Assembly (NCBI RefSeq): GCF_003990915.1
Contig: NZ_BHXQ01000004.1
Span: 1 to 64,000, forward strand
Direction: 5' to 3'
DNA length: 64,000 nucleotides
DNA from: Chryseotalea sanaruensis
Lineage (GTDB): Bacteria; Bacteroidota; Bacteroidia; Cytophagales; Cyclobacteriaceae
Made by a program: the position numbers and the translations under genes. Positions 25,464 to 33,190 of the stretch are shown in pieces. How positions within the stretch are numbered: position 1 is the stretch's first letter; the number at the start of each line of letters is the position of its first letter. The notes beneath the pieces are model-generated. The model had not been told where the DNA came from and did no database searches. It worked only from the letters and a program-made list of their open reading frames with translations.

Positions 25464-26762
25464 TTAATCGGCTCGGTCTAGCAATTGCTGGCTAAGTTGT
25501 TTGGTGGTTTTTGCTCCGAGTTCTTTCAAGCGCTCTGTTTTCCTTACCAGGTTGTCTTTGCCTTCAATGAGCTTATTCATAGCATCTTGGTAACTGTTTT
25601 GCGTTGATTTTAAGTTATTACCCACTTTGGTCAGGTCTTCTATAAGCATATGAAATTTATCATAAAGAGAACCAGCCTGTCGTGCAATCTCCAGCGCATT
25701 TTTATTTTGCATATCCTGCTTCCAGATGTAACCGATTGTGCGCAAGGTAGCCAGTAAGGTAGTGGCTGAAACCAAAGCAATATTTTTATCGAGTGCTTTT
25801 TCGTACAAAGAGTTATCTTCTCTCAATGCCAAGGTAAGTGCGGGCTCGTTAGCCAGAAACATCATTACATAATCTGGTTGATTGATTTCATAAAGATTTT
25901 GATAATTCTTCTCACTCAAAAGCTTGATGTGTGAATAAACGCTATCCAAGTGACTTTTTAGAAACTTACTTTGTTCAGTTTCATCACTTGTGTTGTAATA
26001 TTCGCTGTAGGCAGTCAATGAAACTTTAGAATCCAACACTAAGTACTTATCATCCGGAAGTTTAATGATATAATCAAGGCGTTGATTTTGCCCCTCTTCA
26101 TTTTTGAAATTTTTTTCTTTGAAGTAATGAATGTCTTTTTGCAAACCGGCTCTTTCGAGGATGGCTTCCAACTGTATTTCTCCCCACGTACCTTGTGTTT
26201 TAGAATCGCCTTTTAATGCTTTAGAAAGATTGCTTGCTTCTTTTGTTATCTGTTGATTTAGTTCTTTCAGGTTAACCAGCTGTTCGCGCAAGGCGGAGTT
26301 TCGGTCGATACTTTCTTTATTGGTTTGCTCTACTTTCTTTTCAAAATCGGTAATTTTTTCTTTAAGTGGATTTAAGATTTCACTCAAATTAGTCTTATTC
26401 TGTTCAGTAAATTTTTTACTTTTTTCTTCAAATATTTCGTTGGCCAGGTTTTTAAATTGAAAAGCAAACTGATTTTGCAGTTCTTCAACTTCTTTTTTAC
26501 GTTCTTTTAATTTCTCTTCCAGGTTGCGGTAATCAGCTTCCGTAGCTGAAAGATTGTTTGCCAGGGCAGCTGCTTTATTTCGTTCGGATTCCAGCTCCTT
26601 TTTTTGTTCAATTAATCTCAAATCAAGGGCCTTAACTTTTTCCTGTTCAGCCAATAAAAGCCCCCCAGTTTGCTGGTTTTCTGACAAAAACTTTGAACGT
26701 AAAGCAAACCAGGCTAAAAGCCCCCCAATCAACAATCCGATAACGAGATAAAGAATTTCCAT
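25464..26762 (-). CDS. rmuC: DNA recombination protein RmuC
   Basis: A protein of about 432 aa with an N-terminal membrane helix (residues 2-20), a long coiled coil (about 30-190, rich in K/E/Q), and the RmuC nuclease-like domain (about 195-370): KGDSKTQGTWGEIQLEAILERAGL, QRLDYIIKLPDDKYLVLDSKVSLTAYSEY, and DYVMMFLANEPAL. The PD-(D/E)xK-like core limits inverted-repeat recombination. ATG 26762 is preferred because the membrane helix starts there; ATG 26780 would add six residues. Confidence 0.9.
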   Translation of the reverse strand: MEILYLVIGLLIGGLLAWFALRSKFLSENQQTGGLLLAEQEKVKALDLRLIEQKKELESERNKAAALANNLSATEADYRNLEEKLKERKKEVEELQNQFAFQFKNLANEIFEEKSKKFTEQNKTNLSEILNPLKEKITDFEKKVEQTNKESIDRNSALREQLVNLKELNQQITKEASNLSKALKGDSKTQGTWGEIQLEAILERAGLQKDIHYFKEKNFKNEEGQNQRLDYIIKLPDDKYLVLDSKVSLTAYSEYYNTSDETEQSKFLKSHLDSVYSHIKLLSEKNYQNLYEINQPDYVMMFLANEPALTLALREDNSLYEKALDKNIALVSATTLLATLRTIGYIWKQDMQNKNALEIARQAGSLYDKFHMLIEDLTKVGNNLKSTQNSYQDAMNKLIEGKDNLVRKTERLKELGAKTTKQLSQQLLDRAD

Positions 26763-26850
26763 AGCATTACTGATATGCAAATAAACCCTTTCTTATTGAC
26801 AAATACTGTCGGGTTTTTAAATTCTTGACAGCTTTATGCCTTGTCTTTCA

Positions 26851-26881
26851 TTGGCTTTGAAGCCCATATTTGGTAAATTTG
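26851..26881 (+). promoter_or_regulatory. rocD promoter of the Bacteroidota type
   Basis: TTG at 26851-26853, a 20-nt spacer and TAAATTTG at 26874-26881 match the Bacteroidota consensus. Transcription would start around 26888, about 25 nt before the ATG at 26913. Confidence 0.75.
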
Positions 26882-26912
26882 CAACGTTTGCATTAAAGCT
26901 AACAAGTATTTT

Positions 26913-28151
26913 ATGGTCGAAACAATAACATCTAGTCAAGAGGCAATTTTACTGGAAGATAAGTTTGGTGCACATAACTATCACCCCCTACCGGTTGTAC
27001 TAAACAGAGGAGAAGGCGTTTTTTTGTGGGATGTAGAAGGCAAGCGATATTTTGATTTTTTGTCCGCCTACAGTGCTGTAAATCAGGGTCACTGTCATCC
27101 ACGTATTATTAATGCATTGATCAATCAGGCTAAAGAATTGACACTAACCTCTCGTGCTTTTTATAATGATAAACTAGGGATTGCAGAAAAATACGTTTGC
27201 GAAACTTTTGGTTATGAGAAAGCACTCTTCATGAACAGTGGTGCAGAGGCTAATGAAACGGCCATTAAGCTTGCGCGTAAATGGGGTTATACAAAAAAAG
27301 GTATTCCTGATAATGAAGCTGTAATTATTGCGGTGAAGAAAAACTTTCACGGCCGCACCACAACTATTATCTCTGCTTCAACAGATCCATCGGCACGTAA
27401 AGGCTTCGGACCTTTTATGCCTGGTTTTGAAATAATCGATTATGACAATGTACCTGCTTTAGAAAAAGCATTAGCCAATCCGAATGTTTGTGGTTTGTGG
27501 ATTGAACCTATACAAGGTGAAGCCGGTGTTTATGTTCCAGCAGAGGGTTATTTAAAATCAGCAGAACAATTATGTAAAAAACATAATGTGTTGTTGATGA
27601 TGGATGAAATACAAACTGGTGTTGCGCGTACCGGGAAAATGCTGGCTTCAGATCATGAAGACGTAAAACCAGACATGCTGATTTTAGGTAAGGCTATATC
27701 AGGTGGTGTATTGCCTGTTTCAGTTGTGTTAACCAGTGATGAAGTAATGCTGGTGATTAAACCAGGTGAACATGGTTCAACGTATGGTGGTAATCCACTA
27801 TCAGCAGCGGTTTGTATGGCAGCACTACAAGTTGTGAAAGATGAGAACTTAGCGGACAATGCTGAGCGACTTGGAAAAATTTTCAGAGAGCGTATGCGAG
27901 CCTTCATGCATAAATCAAGCATGGTGACGCTGGTAAGAGGTAAGGGTTTATTAAATGCCATTATGATCAACGACACGCCCAATAGCGAAACAGCGTGGAA
28001 TATTTGTGTGAAGTTTGCTGAGAATGGTTTGTTGGCGAAACCTACTCAGGGAAATATTATTCGACTGGCACCACCGCTTGTCATTACTGAAGAACAAATG
28101 CACGAGTGTTGTGATATAATTGAAAAAAGCATACTTGATTTTACTAAATAA
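26913..28151 (+). CDS. rocD: Ornithine aminotransferase
   Basis: PLP-dependent class III aminotransferase that converts ornithine to glutamate semialdehyde. The 412-aa length fits OAT. Features: [21 protein letters not shown] at the start, [67 protein letters not shown] and the PLP lysine in ILGKAISGG. The [10 protein letters not shown] opening is typical of OAT rather than of acetylornithine aminotransferase, but this distinction is from family knowledge only. Its own promoter precedes it and hairpins plus a terminator follow. Confidence 0.93.
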   Translation: MVETITSSQEAILLEDKFGAHNYHPLPVVLNRGEGVFLWDVEGKRYFDFLSAYSAVNQGHCHPRIINALINQAKELTLTSRAFYNDKLGIAEKYVCETFGYEKALFMNSGAEANETAIKLARKWGYTKKGIPDNEAVIIAVKKNFHGRTTTIISASTDPSARKGFGPFMPGFEIIDYDNVPALEKALANPNVCGLWIEPIQGEAGVYVPAEGYLKSAEQLCKKHNVLLMMDEIQTGVARTGKMLASDHEDVKPDMLILGKAISGGVLPVSVVLTSDEVMLVIKPGEHGSTYGGNPLSAAVCMAALQVVKDENLADNAERLGKIFRERMRAFMHKSSMVTLVRGKGLLNAIMINDTPNSETAWNICVKFAENGLLAKPTQGNIIRLAPPLVITEEQMHECCDIIEKSILDFTK

Positions 28152-28167
28152 GCCTTGATCTATTCCT

Positions 28168-28324
28168 CGGCCTGTGTCTCCACAGACCGAAACATGATAT
28201 GATGCAACATATGAGTAATTCTTAATTGAAATAAAATATCGTATCGATACTGGTCTGTGAGGACACAGACCAGGGGATGGAAACAAAATTGGTATAACAA
28301 TACCGGTCTGTGAAGACACAGACC
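28168..28324 (+). repeat. Three more copies of the GGTCTGTG/CACAGACC hairpin
   Basis: Hairpins at 28168-28189 (CGGCCTGTG/CACAGACCG, one mismatch), 28250-28273 (CTGGTCTGTG/CACAGACCAG) and 28305-28324 (GGTCTGTG/CACAGACC) lie after rocD. They share their stem and the AAGA/AGGA loop with the hairpins at 16787-16998, 11 kb away, but their flanks differ. They form a dispersed palindromic repeat family. Confidence 0.85.
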
Positions 28325-28341
28325 AAGGGAAGTGAAACAAT

Positions 28342-28385
28342 AAAAAAGAAGGAGTCATCTTTATAATGATGACTCCTTCTTTTTT
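28342..28385. terminator. Bidirectional terminator between rocD and the adhesin-like operon
   Basis: AAAAAAGAAGGAGTCATC (28342-28359) and GATGACTCCTTCTTTTTT (28368-28385) are exact 18-base complements with an 8-nt loop. The genes on both sides converge on it. Confidence 0.93.
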
Positions 28386-28399
28386 TTATTGACAACTGC

Positions 28400-29212
28400 T
28401 TACTTCTTCCGAATTAAGATATCTCCATTATAAGTCTTCATCATAAATTCAGGACCACCTCCATTGATGTCTCCTTTTACCCACTCATCTATTACTACTT
28501 TATATACACCTGATTTCGTGTCTTTCTTTTGTATCGGGCCACTTTTTACAAGACTCACATCGAAATCTGAATAAACCTCTCCACGCTCTGTTCTCATCTT
28601 TAACGAGCCTTTGAAGGTTGTGGGCACCGTAATATCAATGTCTCCGTTGTATGTTGAAAAAGACATGGGTGTCCCTTCTGTTATTTTATCAAAACTGATT
28701 TTTACTTCTCCGTTATAGGTTGAAGCAACAACAGAACCTGAAATTTTATCAGCAGTGATTTTTCCATTGTAGGTTTCCAATTCTACTTGCCCCTGAATTG
28801 CACTGGCACTAAGGTCACCACTGTTATGACTGCTCAGCGTAACATCAGCCCCAAAAGGTACCTCAACATATAGATTCATTTTATTACTCCACGAACTTGA
28901 TTCAATGCGAACACTGTTTTGGTTTTCAGAAACCTCTAAGTCCATTGTGCCACCGCTTATTCTTTTCATACCATCTTTGGTGCTGTTGCTTTGGCTATTA
29001 TTTTTCTTACTTTCTTCAGAGGCATACTTAACGAGCACATCTTTGCGAGGGGTACCTACTAAAATGATACCTCCATAATTAATATCTACTACTAACTTTA
29101 TCCGCTTGGCAGGATCACTTAATGGCACAGTAAACTCTCCGTCATTTTGCGCAGTGGCATTGAAGATTAAAAGGAAAATACCTGCTGCTAAAAGTGTTAT
29201 ATATTTTTTCAT
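28400..29212 (-). CDS. DUF4097-type putative adhesin, secreted
   Basis: The 270-aa protein has a signal peptide (MKKYITLLAAGIFLLIFNATAQ) and then a right-handed repeat pattern: successive strands such as NSVRIESSSWSNKMNLYVEVP, GDLSASAIQGQVELETYNGKITADKISG, STYNGEVKISF and STYNGDIDITVP, with YNG turns. This is the DUF4097 (putative adhesin) beta-solenoid-like fold. The final TYNGDILIRKK matches the end of the next gene. It is the last gene of a four-gene run that starts with an ECF sigma factor. Confidence 0.8.
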   Translation of the reverse strand: MKKYITLLAAGIFLLIFNATAQNDGEFTVPLSDPAKRIKLVVDINYGGIILVGTPRKDVLVKYASEESKKNNSQSNSTKDGMKRISGGTMDLEVSENQNSVRIESSSWSNKMNLYVEVPFGADVTLSSHNSGDLSASAIQGQVELETYNGKITADKISGSVVASTYNGEVKISFDKITEGTPMSFSTYNGDIDITVPTTFKGSLKMRTERGEVYSDFDVSLVKSGPIQKKDTKSGVYKVVIDEWVKGDINGGGPEFMMKTYNGDILIRKK

Positions 29213-29257
29213 AATGATTGCTGTTTTGAGTTGATGATTGCAACGTGATTATTTTTT

Positions 29258-30154
29258 TTACATTTCTTTGATATAGACATCGCCATTGAAGGTTTCAAAA
29301 TCAAGTAGCACACCACCGCTACCTATTCGGTATCTTGTTCCACCTACCTTATATTTTAATCCTTTGGCACTCTCTTTTTTCTCAATGCTTACTGGGATGA
29401 CTTCGAGCTGTTCAACATTAGTGTAGAGTTCTCCATTGTAACTTTCGAAGGTCAGGTCAGCCTTTAATCCTTTTTTGAAATTTGCGTTTATGTCACCATT
29501 TAAAGTATAGTAGCGACTGTCAGCCGGAGGATTACTTACGTAGTTCAAGTCAACATTGCCATTAATTGTAGACACCTGTGTAGAACCTGTTATATTATTG
29601 AGAATGACACTTCCATTTACGTTGTTAGCTACAACAGATTTGGTAGTGTTATCAATCCAGATATCTCCGTTATTGATAGTGGAAGCCATGACATGGATAT
29701 TTTTTGGCACTTTGATAATGAAGTTCATTTCATAATCATAAGTTTCCTCAGACTTTCTGTTATTACAGCTGTTCCAATCATATCCATAACCATTGTACTT
29801 TTTGTTGTTACGTTTGCCATTTGGATGATTGAGTTTACCAAAAGCAGTGCAGATGCCTTTTGTATACAAAATAAGCGTATCAGCTTTATCGATAAAGCCA
29901 AGTTCTATTTCTCGTTTTCCTTGCTCAAGTCTTTCCGCTGTCTTACCTGTTATTTTTCTTTCCACTTCAATAATAATTTTATCACCATCGTAGCCTTTGA
30001 TTCTCACATCTCCACTAATATTGAAAAGCATCAGTGCATTCGCATCGCTTTTCTTTTCGAAAGTGAATTCTTTTTTAATAGTCTCTGTAAATGTCTGAGC
30101 CTGCACAATAGTGTAAGTCAGCATAATCAAAATGGGTGACAATAGATTTTTCAT
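29258..30154 (-). CDS. DUF4097-like beta-repeat secreted protein, paralogue of 28400-29212
   Basis: From ATG 30154 the 298-aa protein has a signal peptide (MKNLLSPILIMLTYTIVQAQ) and a repetitive beta pattern: NNGDIWIDNTTKSVVANNVN, GSVILNNITGSTQVSTINGNVDLNYV, YYTLNGDINANFKKGLKADLTFESYNGELYTNVE, ending FETFNGDVYIKEM. Repeats with NG turns match the neighbouring DUF4097 gene, so the pair probably arose by duplication. A stretch with two cysteines (CTAFGK and SCNNRKS) is unusual for the family. Surface or periplasmic location is inferred from the signal peptide. Confidence 0.78.
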   Translation of the reverse strand: MKNLLSPILIMLTYTIVQAQTFTETIKKEFTFEKKSDANALMLFNISGDVRIKGYDGDKIIIEVERKITGKTAERLEQGKREIELGFIDKADTLILYTKGICTAFGKLNHPNGKRNNKKYNGYGYDWNSCNNRKSEETYDYEMNFIIKVPKNIHVMASTINNGDIWIDNTTKSVVANNVNGSVILNNITGSTQVSTINGNVDLNYVSNPPADSRYYTLNGDINANFKKGLKADLTFESYNGELYTNVEQLEVIPVSIEKKESAKGLKYKVGGTRYRIGSGGVLLDFETFNGDVYIKEM

Positions 30155-30196
30155 AACCGTTCTTTTTTTAAATACTTGTATTGAACGACACAAGAC

Positions 30197-30973
30197 TTAG
30201 ATAAGAACCTCCAGATTTTTTTGAATTCTTCTTTTCACTTCTTCTGGAGTATTATTATTCTCCAGCATTTTTTCAAGCTCTTTTACAGCATGTTTCTCCT
30301 GAATGGCAGCCATCAATTCTGCCATGGCTACCTGTATTAAAGGTGATTCTTGCTGAGCTATTGATCTCACCAAAGCCATGCGCACTGAACTGTCGCCCAC
30401 ATAGGGTTTTAGTGCCTCAAGTGCAGCCAGACGAACATTAATGTTTGCGTCTTTGTTTAATGTTTTAATCAATGCTTCAGTTACAGTTTTACTGGCTTGT
30501 TGCATTTCATCAGTTAAGCTTACAGCGCGTAAGCGATCGGTAGCGGATTCTTTTTCCAATAATGAAAGCATCATCATTTCTTTCAGGTCACTTACTTCTT
30601 GTGTCAGCTGTTTTACTTCAGGGGCGGCTGTTCTGTTGATGAAGAAGTAAGCCATAAAAAAACCGAGTATGGTAAAAGAAACTGCGAAAGAAAGCTTTGG
30701 TAAAAATGCAGACCAGGTAGGAAGTGAAAAAGTAAATTTCTTTTCTTTCCGCTTTTCATTAGTCAGCATTGTGTAAAAATGATCATCAAGCTGAAGAGAG
30801 GGTGATCCGTTATCTATCTGCTCAAATTTGTCTTGCAGTATATTAACATCCTCCAATTGCTCAATTGATACTTCACCAGATTCGAGGAAGCGCTCCAGTA
30901 ATTGCATTTCTGTTGCATCAGCTGTTCGGGCATTGTACTTCTTAATCAATTCTTCTACACGATTCCTTTCCAT
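30197..30973 (-). CDS. Membrane anti-sigma-like protein with HEAT-like repeats
   Basis: The 258-aa protein has a helical N-terminal part (1-90, NRVEELIKKYNARTADATEM, ERFLESGEVS), one membrane helix (about 92-112), and a helical C-terminal half (150-258) of HEAT-like repeats: NVRLAALEALKPYVGDSSVRMALVRSI, SPLIQVAMAELMAAIQEKHAVKELEKML. The gene begins 1 nt after the sigma gene's stop, so it is almost certainly the sigma factor's cognate regulator. The usual zinc-finger (HxxxCxxC) of zf-HC2 anti-sigma factors is not visible, so the inhibitory mechanism is inferred from context. Confidence 0.72.
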   Translation of the reverse strand: MERNRVEELIKKYNARTADATEMQLLERFLESGEVSIEQLEDVNILQDKFEQIDNGSPSLQLDDHFYTMLTNEKRKEKKFTFSLPTWSAFLPKLSFAVSFTILGFFMAYFFINRTAAPEVKQLTQEVSDLKEMMMLSLLEKESATDRLRAVSLTDEMQQASKTVTEALIKTLNKDANINVRLAALEALKPYVGDSSVRMALVRSIAQQESPLIQVAMAELMAAIQEKHAVKELEKMLENNNTPEEVKRRIQKNLEVLI

Positions 30974-30974
30974 A

Positions 30975-31556
30975 CTACACGCGTTTTTCTAATTGTTGAT
31001 AAATAGTCTTAAGTTCTTGTAAAGCCCGAAACACTTTTACTTTTACAGTTCCTTCAGAACATCCCAATACTTCGCCTATTTCTTTATACTTTTTTTCCTG
31101 ATACTTGCTGAGTAACAAAATCTCTCGCTTGTCAGCTGGCAATTTTTCCATCGCCATATTGAGTAGCGTCTGTTCGTCCTGCTGTTCCAGTTCACTCGAC
31201 TTATGCTCATGATGAATTAGTTGGTGTTGCCAGTCTTCCACATTTTCTTTGTTTTTAATTTTATCCTTTCGGTAATGATCATGACTCACATTACGCGCAA
31301 TGTGAAACATCCAGGTTCTGAAACTACCTTCTCCCGCATCTTGCAAATTGTTTTCAGGCAAGCGAAAGAGATGACGGTATTTTAGAATTCGCAGGAAAGT
31401 ATTCTGTACAAGATCTTCACTAAGCTCCTGATCTTTATTGAGGTTATAGAAAAACCCGAACAGCGGTTTTTTATAGCGTTCAAAGAGCAGGCCCAGTTTG
31501 TCCAGGTCATTGTCCTTTACCTTAAGCATTAAAGCATTATCCGAAAGCGCTTCCAA
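30975..31556 (-). CDS. ECF RNA polymerase sigma factor
   Basis: A 193-aa sigma-70 family protein. Sigma region 2 (about 20-95) has LFERYKKPLFGFFYNL, EDLVQNTFLRILKYR and FRTWMFHIARNVSHDHYRK; sigma region 4 (about 135-190) has LPADKREILLLSKYQEKKYKEIGEVLGCSEGTVKVKVFRALQEL. It heads an operon with the membrane regulator and two beta-repeat secreted proteins, which are presumably among its targets. A longer linker (95-130, many K and H) separates the two domains. Confidence 0.93.
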   Translation of the reverse strand: MEALSDNALMLKVKDNDLDKLGLLFERYKKPLFGFFYNLNKDQELSEDLVQNTFLRILKYRHLFRLPENNLQDAGEGSFRTWMFHIARNVSHDHYRKDKIKNKENVEDWQHQLIHHEHKSSELEQQDEQTLLNMAMEKLPADKREILLLSKYQEKKYKEIGEVLGCSEGTVKVKVFRALQELKTIYQQLEKRV

Positions 31557-31723
31557 TCAATGTGTCGTTCGTGTAGGGTAACTCAGATTTTTAAAAGAGG
31601 TTACTTGATGGGGATAAAATTTACAAAGAATAATCCTAATGAAGGACTAAACTTGAATTTTAGCAGAGATAGGTTGTTTTGAGTTTAAAAAAAGTAACTG
31701 AAAGTTGAAGCCTTATGTTGCTT

Positions 31724-32239
31724 TTACAACTCTAATAAGCCTTCGGGTAAGTCAACTTCAATTCTTTTGGTTGACTTGTTCACGCTGGTAATAAAAGGGG
31801 CATTGATCGGGATGGCAATTTCTTTTTCACCCTGCAGCACAATGAGTAGAGGATTCACCTCTTCGTTTTCAACACTACTTACTTTTCCCAATAGACCAGC
31901 CGTTGCGTCATTTACAGTAAAACCGATAACCTCATCGTTGTAAAATTCACCACGTTTTGATTTTGGTCTTGTCGATTTGGGTAGGTATAAAGAAGTGCCT
32001 TTAAGTGTAGTGGCTTCTTCTGAGGTATTCACGTCTTCAAATTTCACAAAGGCTTTATCGCCTTTGAAAGAAATTTCTTCAATGAAGTATGGGATTAACC
32101 TTCCTTTTACTTCGGCAAAAATAGAAGTGATGGTTTCAAAATCATCAGGTGCACCTGGTTCTAAGGCAATAGTTACTTCGCCCTTTAAACCATGTGTTTT
32201 TTGCACATATCCTATTTTAAAGCAGTCTGAAACTTCCAT
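31724..32239 (-). CDS. rimM: Ribosome maturation factor RimM
   Basis: Assembles the 30S subunit head and binds protein S19. The 171-aa protein has the N-terminal RimM barrel (KIGYVQKTHGLKGEVTIAL, VKFEDVNTSEEATTLKGTSLYLP) and the PRC-barrel part (YNDEVIGFTVNDATAGLLGKVSSVENEEVNPLLIV, then IPINAPFI). It lies 217 bp downstream of rpsP in the same direction; trmD and rplS, its usual following partners, are absent here. Confidence 0.95.
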   Translation of the reverse strand: MEVSDCFKIGYVQKTHGLKGEVTIALEPGAPDDFETITSIFAEVKGRLIPYFIEEISFKGDKAFVKFEDVNTSEEATTLKGTSLYLPKSTRPKSKRGEFYNDEVIGFTVNDATAGLLGKVSSVENEEVNPLLIVLQGEKEIAIPINAPFITSVNKSTKRIEVDLPEGLLEL

Positions 32240-32297
32240 ATTCTTTTACCGATGATCGTGGAGGGTTAAAAAGTTTAGAGGGTTTTCTTACCCAAAA

Positions 32298-32343
32298 ATC
32301 CGTCTGACCGCTGTTGGCTGCGCAATAAAGCGGTCTGACGGAT
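32298..32343. repeat. Perfect 15-bp stem hairpin between rpsP and rimM
   Basis: ATCCGTCTGACCGCT (32298-32312) and AGCGGTCTGACGGAT (32329-32343) are exact complements with a 16-nt loop. No poly-T follows on either strand. It may be a REP-like palindrome or an attenuator of rimM. Confidence 0.85.
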
Positions 32344-32456
32344 GGTCTTAACTTTATAGATTATTTTGTTTTAAAATTTACGATTTCAAACAGATTAGTG
32401 GGTAAAAAAAATGCCGATGAAAATCACCGGCATTTTTACAAAATATTATTTGAAGA

Positions 32457-33002
32457 TTATGCTTCGGTGTTTTCTGCAGGAGCAGCTCCACCTTCGGCAG
32501 CAACTTCGCCTTCCGCAGCAGCTTCAACAACAGGAGTAGCAGCCACTTGAGCCTTCTTGCGAATAGCTTCAGCTCTTGCTTCCTTAACCTTTGTTTCAGC
32601 ATCCTTACGGGCTTTTGCACTGTCTTGCTTAGATTGAGAAACTTTATCGCGTTTTGCTTCGATTTTAGTTTGCTTATCTTTTACCCAAGCATCTAATTTA
32701 GCATCAGCTTGCTCTTGAGTAATAGCGCCTTTCACTACACCAATTTGAAGGTGTTTGCGTAACATAACGCCTCGGTAAGACAACATTGCCTTTACAGTAT
32801 CAGAAGGTTGTGCACCATTCATCAACCACTGAAATGCCTTTTCATCGTTCAATTCGATGGTGGCAGGAACAGTCAAAGGGTTGTAAGTCCCCAGTTTTTC
32901 AATGAATTTACCATCACGTGGTGATCTGGCATCGGCTACGACTACATCGTATTTTGCCAGTTTTTTGCGGCCTCTGCGGGCCAAACGGATTTTTACAGCC
33001 AT
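32457..33002 (-). CDS. rpsP: 30S ribosomal protein S16
   Basis: Part of the small ribosomal subunit. The first 85 residues are S16 ([59 protein letters not shown]), and the protein continues to 181 aa with a lysine/alanine/glutamate-rich helical extension ending in acidic repeats ([18 protein letters not shown]). Long C-terminal extensions of S16 are common in Bacteroidota. It has its own consensus promoter. Confidence 0.95.
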   Translation of the reverse strand: MAVKIRLARRGRKKLAKYDVVVADARSPRDGKFIEKLGTYNPLTVPATIELNDEKAFQWLMNGAQPSDTVKAMLSYRGVMLRKHLQIGVVKGAITQEQADAKLDAWVKDKQTKIEAKRDKVSQSKQDSAKARKDAETKVKEARAEAIRKKAQVAATPVVEAAAEGEVAAEGGAAPAENTEA

Positions 33003-33046
33003 TAGTTATTTGTTTAGCGGGAGCTCGTCCCATTTTTTTAAGGTTG

Positions 33047-33076
33047 CAAATATAGGTCTTTTCTGGTAGTCGACAA
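33047..33076 (-). promoter_or_regulatory. rpsP promoter of the Bacteroidota type
   Basis: On the minus strand TTG (33076-33074), a 19-nt spacer and TATATTTG (33054-33047) match the consensus exactly; the rpsP ATG follows 44 nt later. Confidence 0.78.
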
Positions 33077-33164
33077 GCCTAGGCTCAGAAGAATTTACTG
33101 GCCTGATAATCAGTAAATAATTGCTTAAGCGAGTAAACGGTTTTTTATTCCGTGAAGCCTAAAC

Positions 33165-33172
33165 TACATTTG
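33165..33172 (+). promoter_or_regulatory. Possible sucA -7 element
   Basis: TACATTTG matches TAnnTTTG and lies 18 bp before the sucA ATG, but the expected TTG at the upstream position is only TTT, so the match is partial. Confidence 0.4.
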
Positions 33173-33190
33173 TTTACTTGAGCTAAAATT

